Below, one piece after another: positions 36,190-48,060 of a stretch of DNA of 64,000 bases. Where the stretch lies: contig CABFPE010000697.1 of NCBI GenBank assembly GCA_900660155.1, positions 225,998-289,997 of the forward strand. The letters run 5' to 3'. The notes under the pieces are model-generated. The model ran no database searches and was not told the origin of the DNA. It saw only the letters and a program-made list of their open reading frames with translations. Origin of the DNA: Hofstenia miamia (lineage: Eukaryota; Xenacoelomorpha; Acoela; Hofsteniidae). The translations under genes were made by a program, and so were the position numbers. How positions within the stretch are numbered: the stretch's first letter is position 1; every line of letters starts with the position of its first letter.

Positions 36190-37430
36190 AAATGTAAGCA
36201 ATTAATAAGCATCTTTTACTTCTTGAGGTACGGGTGGACATTTTTATTTTGTTACATGTGTAATACTAATCTTATACAATATTAATTATGCTACGAAATC
36301 TATATAATATAATATATTTGACTCATATATTCACTCAATTAAACAAAATTAATAGAAAGTTAATTCGGTGATTTACATTTTTGGTTTAATTACTTCATGC
36401 ATGTGATGTACTTATGTAATCGACAGGTGCCATTGAGAAAATAGCGATAGCGGGTGTGTTGCGGTTCCGGGTGAATTTTTCTAACAAACATGCGGGTGCG
36501 GTGTTGTTGCGGAACCACTCACGGCGGGTGCGGTGCAATGCGGTTATAAAAAACTACACTCGGGTCCAACTATGACGAGAAACCTAAGCTACAAAACTAT
36601 ATTCCACGATTTAGCATTTTTTTAATTAATCAAACTATTCCTTCTAGGATTTGTCTTACTAGCGAAACACTTATTGACTAACTATTTTTAATACCTCAAT
36701 GCATAGCTTCATATGACTATATCTGCTCTGAATTTCCTTTTTCGATCATTGTCTTATAATCTCATGTCACAATTCAGCTTTTATACCCAGCAGAAGATTT
36801 GCAAAAATTAGAGAGAATCAAAAGAGAAAATTTAACTACTTAAATATTGCATGAAAATGCAAACTGGAATTCTGTATTTTTCTCAACTACACCTAATCAA
36901 ATGCTTAAAAATTTACACAAAAATTTGTTGTTCTGAGAAGGAGATTCTCAAATCTGAAAATCAAAATTTTTTTTAAAATACACAGTAAACTAAACCTTTG
37001 ATGTACTCTACATGTATTGAACTTATTACAAAAAAGGGATTGCTGACAAATATATATATTTAGCATTTAGAACTGACAAAAATCATATAATTGCTTCTAG
37101 AAAGCTCTTAATGTATGTAACATCCAACAAAGAAATACATGCAATTATTTTGCAAAATTAAAATACAAAAATCTAAGTTTTTAAAGAAGGAAATGGGAAT
37201 TTACAAACAAAATCGAAATGAGAAAGTTTAATGAGAAGACTTTTACAAGTCATAAAAAATGTACAATATTTTTATTGAAGTTTCTGAAAGTCTAGGAAAG
37301 TAAAAAGGAAAAAATTTGGCCTATAAATCTAAACTTCCAAATGTACGAAATTCAGTTGATTTCCCCTTCAGATATATTACAAGTTAACAAATTATAAAAT
37401 CTATTAATAGTCTCTAAATAATAAATCCAG
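36190..37430. other. Non-coding DNA with a G-rich patch
   Basis: No gene seen. At 36440-36545 a G-rich patch repeats GCGGGTG(T/C)GGT and GCGGTTCCGGGTG/GCGGAACC units, unlike the AT-rich surroundings; it may be a MITE end. Confidence 0.5.
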
Positions 37431-38200
37431 CGGAACTTCGTGCACACCAACTTGGTTTCTAAAAGATACATGTACACTTGTTTCGCACCCTCTTTGTTAC
37501 ATTAATATTTGCATAAAACAATCCATTTTTCCTGAACACCTAACAATGGCCAATGTAACTCCTGTTATTAAAGAGTTATCCTGAAAACTGTAAATTACAG
37601 ACAGATTTTTGTAGCATTGCCAATGAGTAAGATTTTTGAGAGTTTATTAGCCAACCAAATTAATGATTACCTAAATATATACAATCTTTACTCTAACACT
37701 CAATATAGTTTTCGCAAAGACATTTTACTAACGATGCTTTGTTATGTGCTACTGAAAAATGGAGAAAAAATGTTGATAATTACGAATATACAGCAATAGC
37801 ATGTCTAGGTCTTTCAAAAGCGTTTGATTCTATCTACCATGGTATTTTACTAACAAAGCCTAAACAATTACAATTTTCTTATCAAAGCTTGGCTTTTATA
37901 TAATAATTTAACCGCTAGAAAGGCGACGATAGGTCAAAATGACCTATAAGCCTTTTTTTGATTGCTTCATTCATTCAGCACAAAACTAATAGGTACATAT
38001 ACTTCCAATTATGTTAATAATCTCATTGAGCATCCGATAATGTAAGCATATTCCCGGTTAGTGCTCGCTGTTCTAGTGCTAAATAGTCGAAAACAACGAT
38101 TTAAGCTTATGAAACTTATTCAAGTTGGATTAAAATCAAGAGGTGTTCCACAGGGAACAATCTTAAGACCATTTCTATTTTTTTATTCTGTTTATTGTAC
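37431..38200 (+). pseudogene. LINE reverse transcriptase fragments, heavily broken
   Basis: Pieces in three frames read, in order: FPEHLTMANVTPVIKE-like, then MSKIFESLLANQINDYLN (37617-37700), then YSNTQYSFRKD, then LGLSKAFDSIYHGIL (block A Asp, about 37805) and RGVPQGTILRPFLF (block B, about 38140). Block C is missing. More than six frame changes show an old copy. Plus strand. Confidence 0.85.
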
Positions 38201-39580
38201 TACCCTCCTGATGCCGAGTACTCCAAAAAAGGTTATGGAAGGGCTCCACAGTCTATCAAAGTTTTATTTAACACACCGCCGCACCGTGTATTCAATCAGC
38301 AATCGCTTGATGAAAAGACAGACAACGCCAGCTCTAGATCTTTAACCCTGCCGCCTCAGCATCAACACCGCTCTTCAAACGCACACCGACCCTTTTAACA
38401 AAATTCTTCAAACACATTACGAAAATTTCCGCTAAAGCAGCCTTTACTCTCACCGACAATATGCACGCGACGAAGTTACACTGACGTTCTTTCAACAACA
38501 CCGCCGTTGTCACTAGCTGAGGTTCACAGAATTAGAAATTTTCTTAGACCTTTCTAATGACGGTCAATTTTATTTGTATATTACTAACTATACTTGGGTT
38601 ATGGCGAATATTTCGCCTAATTTATTTTATCGCCAATAACTCATGTTGTATCTTAATATTAATTCTTTTAAATTCAAACTTCAATACTACATGTGTTAGA
38701 GAAACCTTTATACCTAATAATAGACCTAAGTTACGATTCCACATAAACACATGTAAAATGCTGTTTTTCATTTTCATTAAAATAACAAAGCATTATTTCT
38801 TCTATTTTCTAGCACTAACAATATTATTACTAATATCAAGCATCGAGATTAATCCCTGTCCTTTTAAACTGATATTCTCGATTAGTCAGTATTCTCAAAT
38901 ATTATGAATTCAATTAATTCGCTTAAATATGTGCACATAAATTTTCAGAATCTTTCTGTTAAAAATTCAGAATTTAGACAATTAGTTTCTGAAATGTGTA
39001 CAAACTATATTTGTGGCATTACTGTTACTTGGTTTACAAGTGACAATGATAACTTATCTTGGTCAAGTTTAAAATATTTAGAAAGGACAGAAATCCAAAC
39101 ATTCACTTAAGACAAAAGGGGAGGTTTTATGTTCATTCCAATGCTTCGATATTAATATCGCTGTTTCTCATTTTGATAGTATTCTATACGTCAAAGCAAG
39201 ATAATCGAAGATTATTGTATTTAAGTATCTCACTATTTTTGGTCACTAAAATTGAGTGTTTAGCATAGAAAACTTAATGTTGTTTAATAAAATCAAAAGC
39301 TAATTCAAAAAATTGTTCTCAAGTGGACAATTTTAAATACTTGGGAATTACACTTGATTCATTACTAACATTTCAAAAACAATTTAATATCATCATTAAA
39401 AGAATGGCTATTTCAATTGAAGCACTCAACAACATATTTCAGCAGCTACCTACAAAAGCGAAAATTTAATTGATACATTCTATACTCTTAAGTCATCTTG
39501 CTATGGCAATGTACTTCACACGGATGTGAATGAAAATTTTCTAAAGAAAATCAATACACAGTTGAAATGGTCAATATAAT
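38201..39580 (+). mobile_element. LINE copy with degenerate 2A and a large internal deletion
   Basis: It starts with a G/C-richer region coding for PPHRVFNQQSLDEKTDNASS-like residues (possible ORF1 or 5' region). ORF2 begins at 38557, very hydrophobic, and includes a decayed 2A (ISSIEINPCP). Endonuclease start follows at 38904: KYVHINFQNLSVKNSEFRQL and GITVTWFTSDNDN. After about 39270 the sequence jumps to the reverse transcriptase thumb (VDNFKYLGITLDSLLTFQKQ, about 39325), so the endonuclease C-terminus and the palm are deleted. It ends where the minus-strand LINE begins. Confidence 0.75.
38839..38862 (+). other. Decayed 2A-like motif, SIEINPCP
   Basis: Aligns with DIExNPGP: the Asp is Ser and the Gly is Cys, both positions normally essential, so it should not work. 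A long hydrophobic stretch (HYFFYFLALTILLL) precedes it. Confidence 0.55.
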
Positions 39581-39597
39581 TTAAAAAATATTTTTAC

Positions 39598-42500
39598 TTA
39601 TTGTTCTTGAGTTGCACATCTTATTCTATAATTAGTCAGATAATTGATATTTTGTTGTGTAATCATGTTTTTCAACTTCTTCTTAAATATTGTAAAAATT
39701 TTTTCACTTCTTGTACTGTAATCCAGTTTGTTCCATAGTGATATTGAATAATTTAGGAATCCGTTCTTCATTACTTTTCTATTATACTTAGTTTTACCAA
39801 ATGTAATTGTTCTTTGATTTAAATGATTAGAAATGTTCGATTTTCTTTTCCAAAATATCGATAAACATCTAATATTTTGAAGAGCTTCTAATGATCTTAG
39901 ATGATATTTACACATTATTTCTTTTTTATTTTTGTTGCTAATTATGTTTATTCCCCATTTAAATACTTTCTCTAATTTCGATTTTGCCTTTTTATTTAAG
40001 TTCGTTAATAAACAAGATGAGTACAAGAAATGGGATAAAACAAGTGATCGAAAGAGTATTACCTTCCATTCTATTGGTATAAACTTTCCAATTTTTTGAA
40101 TTGATCTTATACCATACGCCATTTTCTTTATGATGTTGTTTGCCTCGTCTTCAAAATTCAATTTATTATCAATTACTACTCCCAAATATTTCATTTTTGG
40201 TGATTCGTGAATGATGTTGTTACATATCTTAATACTTTCTAATGTTGATTCATGTCTTCTATTCTTAATTACCATAAATATAGTTTTTCAATATTTTTAA
40301 CAAATTATTATTAAAGNNNNNNNNNNNNNNNNNNNNNNNNNNNNNNNNNNNNNNNNNNNNNNNNNNNNNNNNNNNNNNNNNNNNNNNNNNNNNNNNNNNN
40401 NNNNNNNNNNNNNNNNNNNNNNNNNNNNNNNNNNNNNNNNNNNNNNNNNNNNNNNNNNNNNNNNNNNNNNNNNNNNNNNNNNNNNNNNNNNNNNNNNNNN
40501 NNNNNNNNNNNNNNNNNNNNNNNNNNNNNNNNNNNNNNNNNNNNNNNNNNNNNNNNNNNNNNNNNNNNNNNNNNNNNNNNNNNNNNNNNNNNNNNNNNNN
40601 NNNNNNNNNNNNNNNNNNNNNNNNNNNNNNNNNNNNNNNNNNNNNNNNNNNNNNNNNNNNNNNNNNNNNNNNNNNNNNNNNNNNNNNNNNNNNNNNNNNN
40701 NNNNNNNNNNNNNNNNNNNNNNNNNNNNNNNNNNNNNNNNNNNNNNNNNNNNNNNNNNNNNNNNNNNNNNNNNNNNNNNNNNNNNNNNNNNNNNNNNNNN
40801 NNNNNNNNNNNNNNNNNNNNNNNNNNNNNNNNNNNNNNNNNNNNNNNNNNNNNNNNNNNNNNNNNNNNNNNNNNNNNNNNNNNNNNNNNNNNNNNNNNNN
40901 NNNNNNNNNNNNNNNNNNNNNNNNNNNNNNNNNNNNNNNNNNNNNNNNNNNNNNNNNNNNNNNNNNNNNNNNNNNNNNNNNNNNNNNNNNNNNNNNNNNN
41001 NNNNNNNNNNNNNNNNNNNNNNNNNNNNNNNNNNNNNNNNNNNNNNNNNNNNNNNNNNNNNNNNNNNNNNNNNNNNNNNNNNNNNNNNNNNNNNNNNNNN
41101 NNNNNNNNNNNNNNNNNNNNNNNNNNNNNNNNNNNNNNNNNNNNNNNNNNNNNNNNNNNNNNNNNNNNNNNNNNNNNNNNNNNNNNNNNNNNNNNNNNNN
41201 NNNNNNNNNNNNNNNNNNNNNNNNNNNNNNNNNNNNNNNNNNNNNNNNNNNNNNNNNNNNNNNNNNNNNNNNNNNNNNNNNNNNNNNNNNNNNNNNNNNN
41301 NNNNNNNNNNNNNNNNTTCTTCAACATTTTTCTGTAAATTTAAAATATCATTACAATAAATAAGAGTATCATCTGCAAATTGTACATGATTACTATTAAT
41401 GTGCTGATCCATATCATTTACATATAACTTAAATAGTAATGGACCCAGTACTGATCCTTGTGGTACTCCATGGTTTATTTCTAATGAATTTGATATTTCT
41501 TCGTTGAGTTTCACATACTGATATCTATTACTTAAGTAACTATTTAATAATTCTATTAATGAATCACTAAAATTATAAATCTGCTTTAACTTTTCCAATA
41601 AAATAGAATGGTTTATTGAATTAAATGCCTTTGAAATATCTAATGATGCTATCCATATTTTTTCATTCCTATTTAATTTTGATCTCCAGTCTTCAACAGC
41701 ATAAGGCATCATTTGTAGAGGTATCTTTTTGAAATTCAAACTGATGTTTTGATATTAATTCATTTTGTTCCACATATAGGTAAATTTGGTTGAATAATAA
41801 TTTTTCAAATATTTTATTAATTATTGTTAATACTGAAATTGGTCGGTAATTTTCTGCAAGATCTTTTCTTCCCTTTTTATATATTGGTGTAACTTTAGCA
41901 ATTTTTAAGTAATCAGGGTAAGTTGATTCTGCCAAGCATTGATTAAATAAGTCACACAAAGGTCTCAATAAAATACACAAGGCACCTTTCAATAACCAAG
42001 GAGGAAATTCACAATGACCTTTCGCTTTGTTCCAAATAATTTTCTTTGTTTCTTTGTAAAATTCTACTAATGTAATAAATCTTGGTTTATAGGGATCATC
42101 ATGTTTTCTAATATTGCGATGCTTATGATATAAATGTTTAAACTTTGTTTTTAGGTTGTCATTCATTCCTAGTTTCACAAATCTTTCATTTAAAATATTA
42201 CTAATTTCTTTGTCATTTGTAATATATTCACCATTATCATTTATTATATAAGGAATTTCATTTTCTTCTTTAAAATTTAAAAAATTCGAAATAAATGACC
42301 ACTTTTGTTTAATAGATTTTTTTTCATTAAAAGATTTTTGTAAAAAAGCTTGTAGATCAAAATTACATTTTGTTGAGGCTTTATTTCTTAATGTTTTATA
42401 ATGATCATAGTTGGCTTTCGATCTGTTTTGACAAAAAATTGCATATGCCTTATGCTTTTTTCTAATGCATTCTTTCGTTTATTTAGATATCCATATCTTC

Positions 42501-42890
42501 CACGTTTTGTTACTATTCTTTACGTTGTGTTTTTGAATCTTTATAATAGGACAAAGCTTATGATAAATACTTGTTAAATTATCAATTATAAATATCATTT
42601 TTTGATCCACTGTTGTGCCAAAGTAATAATCATTCCAATTTAAGTTGATCAATTCCTTCAAAAAAATTTTTGTTTTTAAAGTATTTCTTTGAATAAAAAC
42701 TTTTAATGGAATATATCAGTGAATCTGTTTGAGTCTTTATGTTATCCAATATTGCACATGTCAGTAAATGGTCTGATATGAAAAAATCTGAAACAAAAAC
42801 TTCATATGTCTTAATGCTTGAGATGTCAGTAATGATATAATCAATTAAAGAAGACTTAACAAAGTTTATATGCTTTAATGTCTTTATAAA
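39598..42890 (-). mobile_element. LINE copy A (endonuclease end, reverse transcriptase, C-terminus) with assembly gap
   Basis: Read on the minus strand: endonuclease C-terminus with SSLIDYIITDISS and FFISDHLLTCAIL (about 42860-42715), a linker (42661-42200), reverse transcriptase fingers (42178-41693: FPPWLLKGALCILLRPLCDL, YKKGRKDLAENYRPISVL), palm (41739-41317: ASLDISKAFNSINHSILL, HGVPQGSVLGPLLFKLYVND, QFADDTLIYC), then 1000 N, then thumb and C-terminus (40275-39598: MKYLGVVIDNKLNFE onwards). The catalytic FADD is intact. A frameshift lies near 41720, and further breaks lie in the linker. The stop is followed almost at once by the neighbouring plus-strand LINE. It is a CR1/L2-group element but of a different family from copy C. 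Confidence 0.9.
40317..41316. other. Assembly gap, 1000 N
   Basis: Exactly 1000 N bases, a scaffold-gap convention, so the true length is unknown. It falls inside the reverse transcriptase of LINE copy A, between the palm and thumb. Confidence 0.95.
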
Positions 42891-42919
42891 GACCTACATT
42901 GACTAATATATGATCCTTA

Positions 42920-43930
42920 AAAAAAGGATTCCCATGCCTCCTTTTTTTATTTCCAAAGCTTCAACTTGGTAGGTCTATCAGTCTTAATAAACTTAATCTT
43001 GTAGGGTGCTACTTTGTTTAGACAACAGTTTAATTGCCTTAAGAGAAACTCTATCATGGTACTTGAGTCTTTCAATGTATAAACATGGTCCCAGGCCACA
43101 TTATTTAGATGCTCAATGAAAGCTTTTTCATTAAAATTGGTGAAACTACGAGAGAATATTCGTTTCCGCTTATTACATTTACTTACATCTTGTGTAATGT
43201 GTAGAGCTAAATTATGATCGGAAAACGAATTGAACATGTAGGTACCAAATTTGCGCTCTTCCCTTATTTGTTATAAAATAATCTATTAAGGAATTTTCTC
43301 TTGTTCTTAGAGAAGTATTAACTACATTTAGGAATTCGTTGTGCATGCTATTAATATAGTGTGAATCGTTGGCAGCCAAGTAATTGATGTTATAGTCACC
43401 ACCTAATATTATACTACTACTTGAAGACATAGCATTTTGCAGTTCATTTGTTTTGAACCGAATAAACTCCTTATTGCATTGTTTTTTGGGAGAATAACTT
43501 AAATTGACTAATGCCTTCATATTGCATTTGTTTCTGCCCTTAAGTTCTATCCAAAGTGTTTCAAAATGGTAATGATCTTCTTCAAGGGTATTACATTGGA
43601 TGGGATTCATATAGACAGGGATTAGCAGCATTAATCCACCTCCTCTGGTACCTCTATGTTTGCAAAAACTTTTAAATTCTTTTTTGTTAAAGTTGAAAAG
43701 GCGTATTTGGCTCTAACCAAAAAAGCAAAAATTGTGTTACTGCCTAAGCTTTCAAAAATTCTCTTAAATTTACTGGCTAATGATTTTAGCTCACTGCAAT
43801 CTAAAATTTTGGACCTGGGTTCTTCTGAACATCACCTGATCTCATAAGGATTAAAGTAGCTATGAATTTTAGTATATGAGGAAACAAAAGATTCAAGCAA
43901 TTTATTGCTAAAATAAACAAACAAATACTA
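42920..43930 (-). mobile_element. LINE copy B: 2A and endonuclease
   Basis: Minus-strand order: a hydrophobic N-terminus (LFILAINCLNLLFPHILKFI), a 2A-like peptide SGDVQKNPGP (43836-43810), a stop two residues later, then the endonuclease in other frames. These include ELKSLASKFKRIFESLG, RGTRGGGLMLLIPVYM, HFETLWIELKGRNKC, IILGGDYNINYL (Asp/Asn motif), NSLIDYFITN and FNSFSDHNLALHI (catalytic Asp-His). The reverse transcriptase is absent; the copy stops near 42920 next to copy A. It carries at least four breaks. It differs from copies A and C in sequence, so three related families sit side by side. Confidence 0.85.
43810..43836 (-). other. 2A-like ribosome-skipping motif, variant DVQKNPGP
   Basis: The minus strand reads ATLILMRSGDVQKNPGP. 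All core residues match D(V/I)ExNPGP except Glu to Gln. Confidence 0.75.
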
Positions 43931-44075
43931 CAAAATACTATACATGTATATTTACAAAATGAAAAATATGCACACTTACTTAAAGGGCGAATATTTCAAA
44001 TGTTAAATGAAATCTGTCCATGCGCTTAATTTGTTTGATATTCCTAATAGTGATTGTTTTTCTTCTAAAACGTTT

Positions 44076-45376
44076 CTAATTTTGTTCCTTTTTTATTTCG
44101 AGGTTTAAGTCATTCCATAATCTACAAGCTTTAAATGAAAATGAATCTGGACGATTAATACTACTATGCAAATTGTGGTTTCTATCACTGGTTTTGATAT
44201 AATTGCTTAAAAAGTGCGTAGATTTTGAATTGTGTACATACTTGTGTATCATACAAAGAGTTTGATATTCGATAAAGTACAATGGTGCAAGAACATTGCC
44301 ACCTTTTATAAAAGTGCTCACTGATTTATGCTTATCAATATAATTCAGAGTTCTTATTGCCCAATTGAATATTTTTGCTAGTGATCATCGATATTTTGGA
44401 ATAAAAAACAACAATAGTTAAAGTTACTTAGCACAAAAGAGTTAAGCATTTGTGATTGAAAGGACTGCCCTACATTGCGCAAATGATATAAATATTTAAT
44501 ACCAGAGGCCATTTTCCTACATTTTGATGAAAAAAATTCAGTAAAACGTAAATCTCTATCAATTACTACACCAAGATAATTAATAGAATTGCTTTGCTTA
44601 ATTTCATTATCTCCTACTTTAATTTTGATATTAGAATTTTTTTGGTATTGCTTTGGTGTGAAAATAATAAATTGTGTTTTATCAGGATTAACTTTTAACT
44701 TGTTTCTATTAAAATACCTAATAAGATTTTCAATATCTTTTGTTAAAAGCTTGGTTGCGTCATATGGATTTTTTGCTTCTCTTAATATACATGTATCATC
44801 CGCATATTGATAGATCGTAAGTATTCGATATATCATTGACATACAGTGCGAATAAAACGGGCCCTAATACTGTTCCTTGAGGAACACCTAGATTAGTAGT
44901 AATCAGAATAAGTGTTGTTAATTTTTACCCGTTGTCTTCGGTTACTTAAGAAGTTCATAATGAGATTTTTGGCACTTTTACTGAAACCTTGATTTTCTAA
45001 TTTGCTTTCTAAAATATTAAAATTCATTGAATTAAAAGCTTTACTAAGATCCAATAAGGCAATAGATGTCGACAAATTGTTATTCAGATTTGATTTAATT
45101 TTTTCTGTAATAGATAATATTGCGTCGGTTGTACTATACTTAGGCCTAAATCCAAATTGGTTATCTGATAGAATACTATTATCATTGAGAAAAGCGCTGG
45201 TCAAAGATTTTAGCAAAGGGATGTGTAATGCTGATGGGTCGATAATTGTTTGGGTTGGAAGGATCTCTTTTTTTATAAACAGGTGAGATATCAGAATTTT
45301 TTAAGAAAATAAGGAAATTATTCTCGATAATGCATTGATTAAATGCTACAAGAAGATATTGTTCAAAAATTTCCAA
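44076..45376 (-). pseudogene. LINE copy C reverse transcriptase and C-terminus
   Basis: Minus-strand pieces in order: NYRPISITHPFAKIFDQRFS (45376-45182), DNQFGFRPKYSTTDAILSI and STSIALLDLSKAFNSMNFNI (45216-44893), LGVPQGTVLGPVLFALYVND in a shifted frame, then IYQYADDTCILREAKN (intact catalytic YADD) with SINYLGVVIDRDLRF (44842-44378), and a C-terminal piece with FSFKACRLWNDLNLEIKK (44321-44076). Three or four frameshifts join these pieces. The catalytic Asp residues are kept. Confidence 0.85.
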
Positions 45377-46129
45377 ATAGTTTTTAATTACCAGTATAGC
45401 AAATGGCTAGAGCCACACGATTTATTACTATCAAGATATTTTACCGCTTGTTTCAAATCATAGTATGATATTAAGCTAAAAGTAAATTCAGAATTTACAT
45501 TTTCCACAATTTTTATCGGTTGGCTATTGTTAGTTTCACGCTCAAAGTTAAATTTACCCATTTTTTCAAAAGTTTTGTTGAAATAATTGCAATATCCTTC
45601 TTATTCTTATATATCTTATTATCGTACATAATTTCTTCAACGTTCACAGATAAACCTTTAGGTTTTCCAATACTTTTATTCGAAAAATTCCATTTCTGGC
45701 TAGATTTATCCAGCTGTTTGAAGTATAGTCTAGTCCTAGACTCAAAAGCGGATTTGCGGTATTTTGTGATTAATTTCTTGGCGTTATCATAGTTTGTCCA
45801 ATTAATCGTAATTGGGTCGGATTTTGCAACCTCAAACTGCCGATTCTGGATGGCGACCTGCCGCTTAACTAATTCGGAGTCACGCGGTTGATTAACGGCG
45901 GGACTTGATTTGGTGTTAATTACCTAGATTTTTACCGGGACTACGCGATTTAATGCATGAGTGATTTCAGAAATTATGAATTTAAGCATTGCTTCGCCGT
46001 TACTGAATGTATAGATGCGTTCGAACGGAATGTTCTTCAGCAAACTTATAAAAATATTTTCATTAAATTTACGAAAGTTCCTTGAATATATTAACTTTTT
46101 TCTTATTCGAAATTAACTTGTAATTACTA

Positions 46130-46965
46130 ATATAGTCGCAAACATTATGATCACTGAATGATTGAAATATAAAACTTTGAAATTTATTAGAACTATCAGT
46201 TATAAAATAGTCAAGTAAATTGGAATGCCTAGTCGAAATGGTATTATTAACTAGTTTTAAATCGAAAATATTGCAAATGCGATCAATCCTTGCGGATTCA
46301 GAATAATTGAAGTAATTAATATTGAAATCACCGAAGATGTTAATAAATTTATTCTCCAGAATAGCACTGTCTATTTCATCGATTTTGTGATTGCAAAATT
46401 CAAATGAAAAATTCTTGTTTGGATTATAACAAACATTTAGTCATTCATTACTACATGAGTTCGATACTTGTTTAATTTCAATCAATAGTGTCTCAAAAAA
46501 CTGATGATCAGATTCTAAGTCTTCTCTACGTTTTGGTTTTAGGAATTTTGGAATTAAGATAATTAAACCACCACCTCTTTTTGATCTATTTTTGAAGTAT
46601 AAGTTAAAATAATTGCAGTCTGGATTATATAGAGCTTTTATGTTATCAGAGTCTTTTAACCAGATTTCAGTAATTAGATATATTGCGTTATTTCCTACTA
46701 AATGTACAAGATTTAGAAATTCTGAGCGATGTGCACTTAAACTTCTAGCATTTAGGTAGAAAACTTTTAGGTTTTGATTGTAGTTAGCTAAAGCATCGCT
46801 AATTTTATCTTGATTTAAAATAGGTCCAGGATTTGTTTCAATATCTCCTGATAAAATCAATTTGAGTGTGACTAGAACTCGTAGATGATCCAATATTAAA
46901 TTGTAGATTTTGATTGCGTAATAATTAGAATACACTCTAGTAATTCTAGACTTTTGGTATTTCAA
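46130..46965 (-). pseudogene. LINE copy C ORF2 start: 2A plus EEP endonuclease
   Basis: The frame has no clear ATG; it runs open upstream of 46965. It begins with a mixed stretch and a hydrophobic segment (LRVLVTLKLIL), then the 2A, then the endonuclease: FYLNARSLSAHRSEFLNL, YLITEIWLKDSDN (catalytic Glu), KRGGGLIILIPKFL, then after one in-frame stop near 46441, INIFGDFNINYFNYS (Asp/Asn pair), HSNLLDYFIT and FQSFSDHNVCDYI (Asp-His). All catalytic motifs of an apurinic-like endonuclease are visible. This enzyme nicks the target DNA to prime reverse transcription. Confidence 0.85.
46822..46848 (-). other. 2A ribosome-skipping motif, consensus GDIETNPGP
   Basis: The minus strand reads VTLKLILSGDIETNPGP, a perfect match to the D(V/I)ExNPGP consensus. 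In 2A peptides the ribosome fails to form the Gly-Pro bond, releasing the N-terminal part and going on with Pro as the new first residue. Skipping would separate a short hydrophobic leader from the endonuclease-reverse transcriptase protein. Confidence 0.85.
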
Positions 46966-47229
46966 GGATTTTAGGGATTCATGGAATGATATATCGAGTT
47001 GCCCTTTAAGTAAATTGACAGTAATTTTAAAAAAATATAAAATAATAATAAAAGTACCTAAACATTAAAAAGTTTTTAGTTGATATGCTGAGTGAAGAGC
47101 AGGTGTAGGTAACAGAGAAGGGCGACGTGTTGGGGCAGAGACAGCTTGAGAATATGTTATTGTTGCCTTATGGAACGATTGGTGTACATATAGCCGAGTA
47201 GAAAGAGAACTTTGAAGTATGTTGGTCAT

Positions 47230-48060
47230 GCAGGAACACCAGAGCGAGAGAGATGAATTCCATCGCGAGCCAGTAGATCAGAGTTTACGATGCGAGGTGA
47301 AAGAAGAAATCTGTTGAAGACAGGAATTACTGAGATAACGATGTTGCTTGCAGATAGACTCTTGATGATTTCATTGAACTGCTTGATGACGTGATTTCTT
47401 CGAAGATTGGAGTCGTGACATACAGGCGTGATTTCAAGAAAGTGGATATATCGTGGCGTGAACTTATGATAGATTTGATCGATGAGAACCTTTAACTTTG
47501 CCTTGAAGATTTCGGTGTTTGAGGTGTTTAGAGCATCAATGAGACCAGTGTTGATTACGATGGAGTTTATATGTCTTTTAGGATATTGCGCGATCTTGTT
47601 TGTAAGCTGCTTTGTGTCGTGTCCAGGATAGGAGTGTACAGAAATGACTTGATTTGAGAGAAGGTTGTGTCATCTGATATTCTTTAGGATGCTGGCTCCA
47701 ATGACTAGAGTAGATGTACCAGGTTTGAGCGATTTGTGAGCTTTTGGAAGAGATTTGTTGGGAGTTGCAGGTTTCTTATTTGAAAGAGAAGGCGAGTAAA
47801 ATGACGAAGTGTTTCTCTGGTGTTGGTGAAGGAGTTGGAAAAGAGTGATAGCTAAACGATTAGAAAGATTCTGAAGGTACAGGTTTAGCATTCGATAAAA
47901 TTGAGGGAACAGTTGCTTGACTTTGATGTTCAGACGGATATTGAGTTGAAGCATCAGAGTGAGAACAGAAACGAATTCTTGAATAGAAAAAGAAGAGCTT
48001 CTCCTGCAGTGTCTTTATTTAGCTTTGCAAACATCTGATGGAGCGGCGTTTTCTTGTTTT
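47230..48060 (-). pseudogene. LINE copy C ORF1, SGNH-hydrolase (esterase) domain
   Basis: It starts with KKTPLHQMFAKLNKD and GEALLFLFKNS, shared with the 2295-3480 copy. After a poorly conserved middle (47954-47720) the hydrolase domain begins: STLVIGASILKNIR (block I with Ser), HSYPGHDTKQLTNKI, NSIVINTGLIDAL, YIHFLEITPVCHDSNLRR, VISVIPVFN and ARDGIHLSRSGVPA (Asp and His of the triad), then a stop near 47232. The catalytic Ser, Asp and His are all present. ORF1 esterases of this kind are known in CR1-type LINEs; their exact role in retrotransposition is unclear. At least one frame change lies between the N-terminal motif and the domain. Confidence 0.8.

Noticed and set aside
40297-41739. Very long frame running through the 1000-N gap
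   Set aside because: The gap has no real sequence; only 41317-41739 is true coding signal (LINE copy A palm domain).
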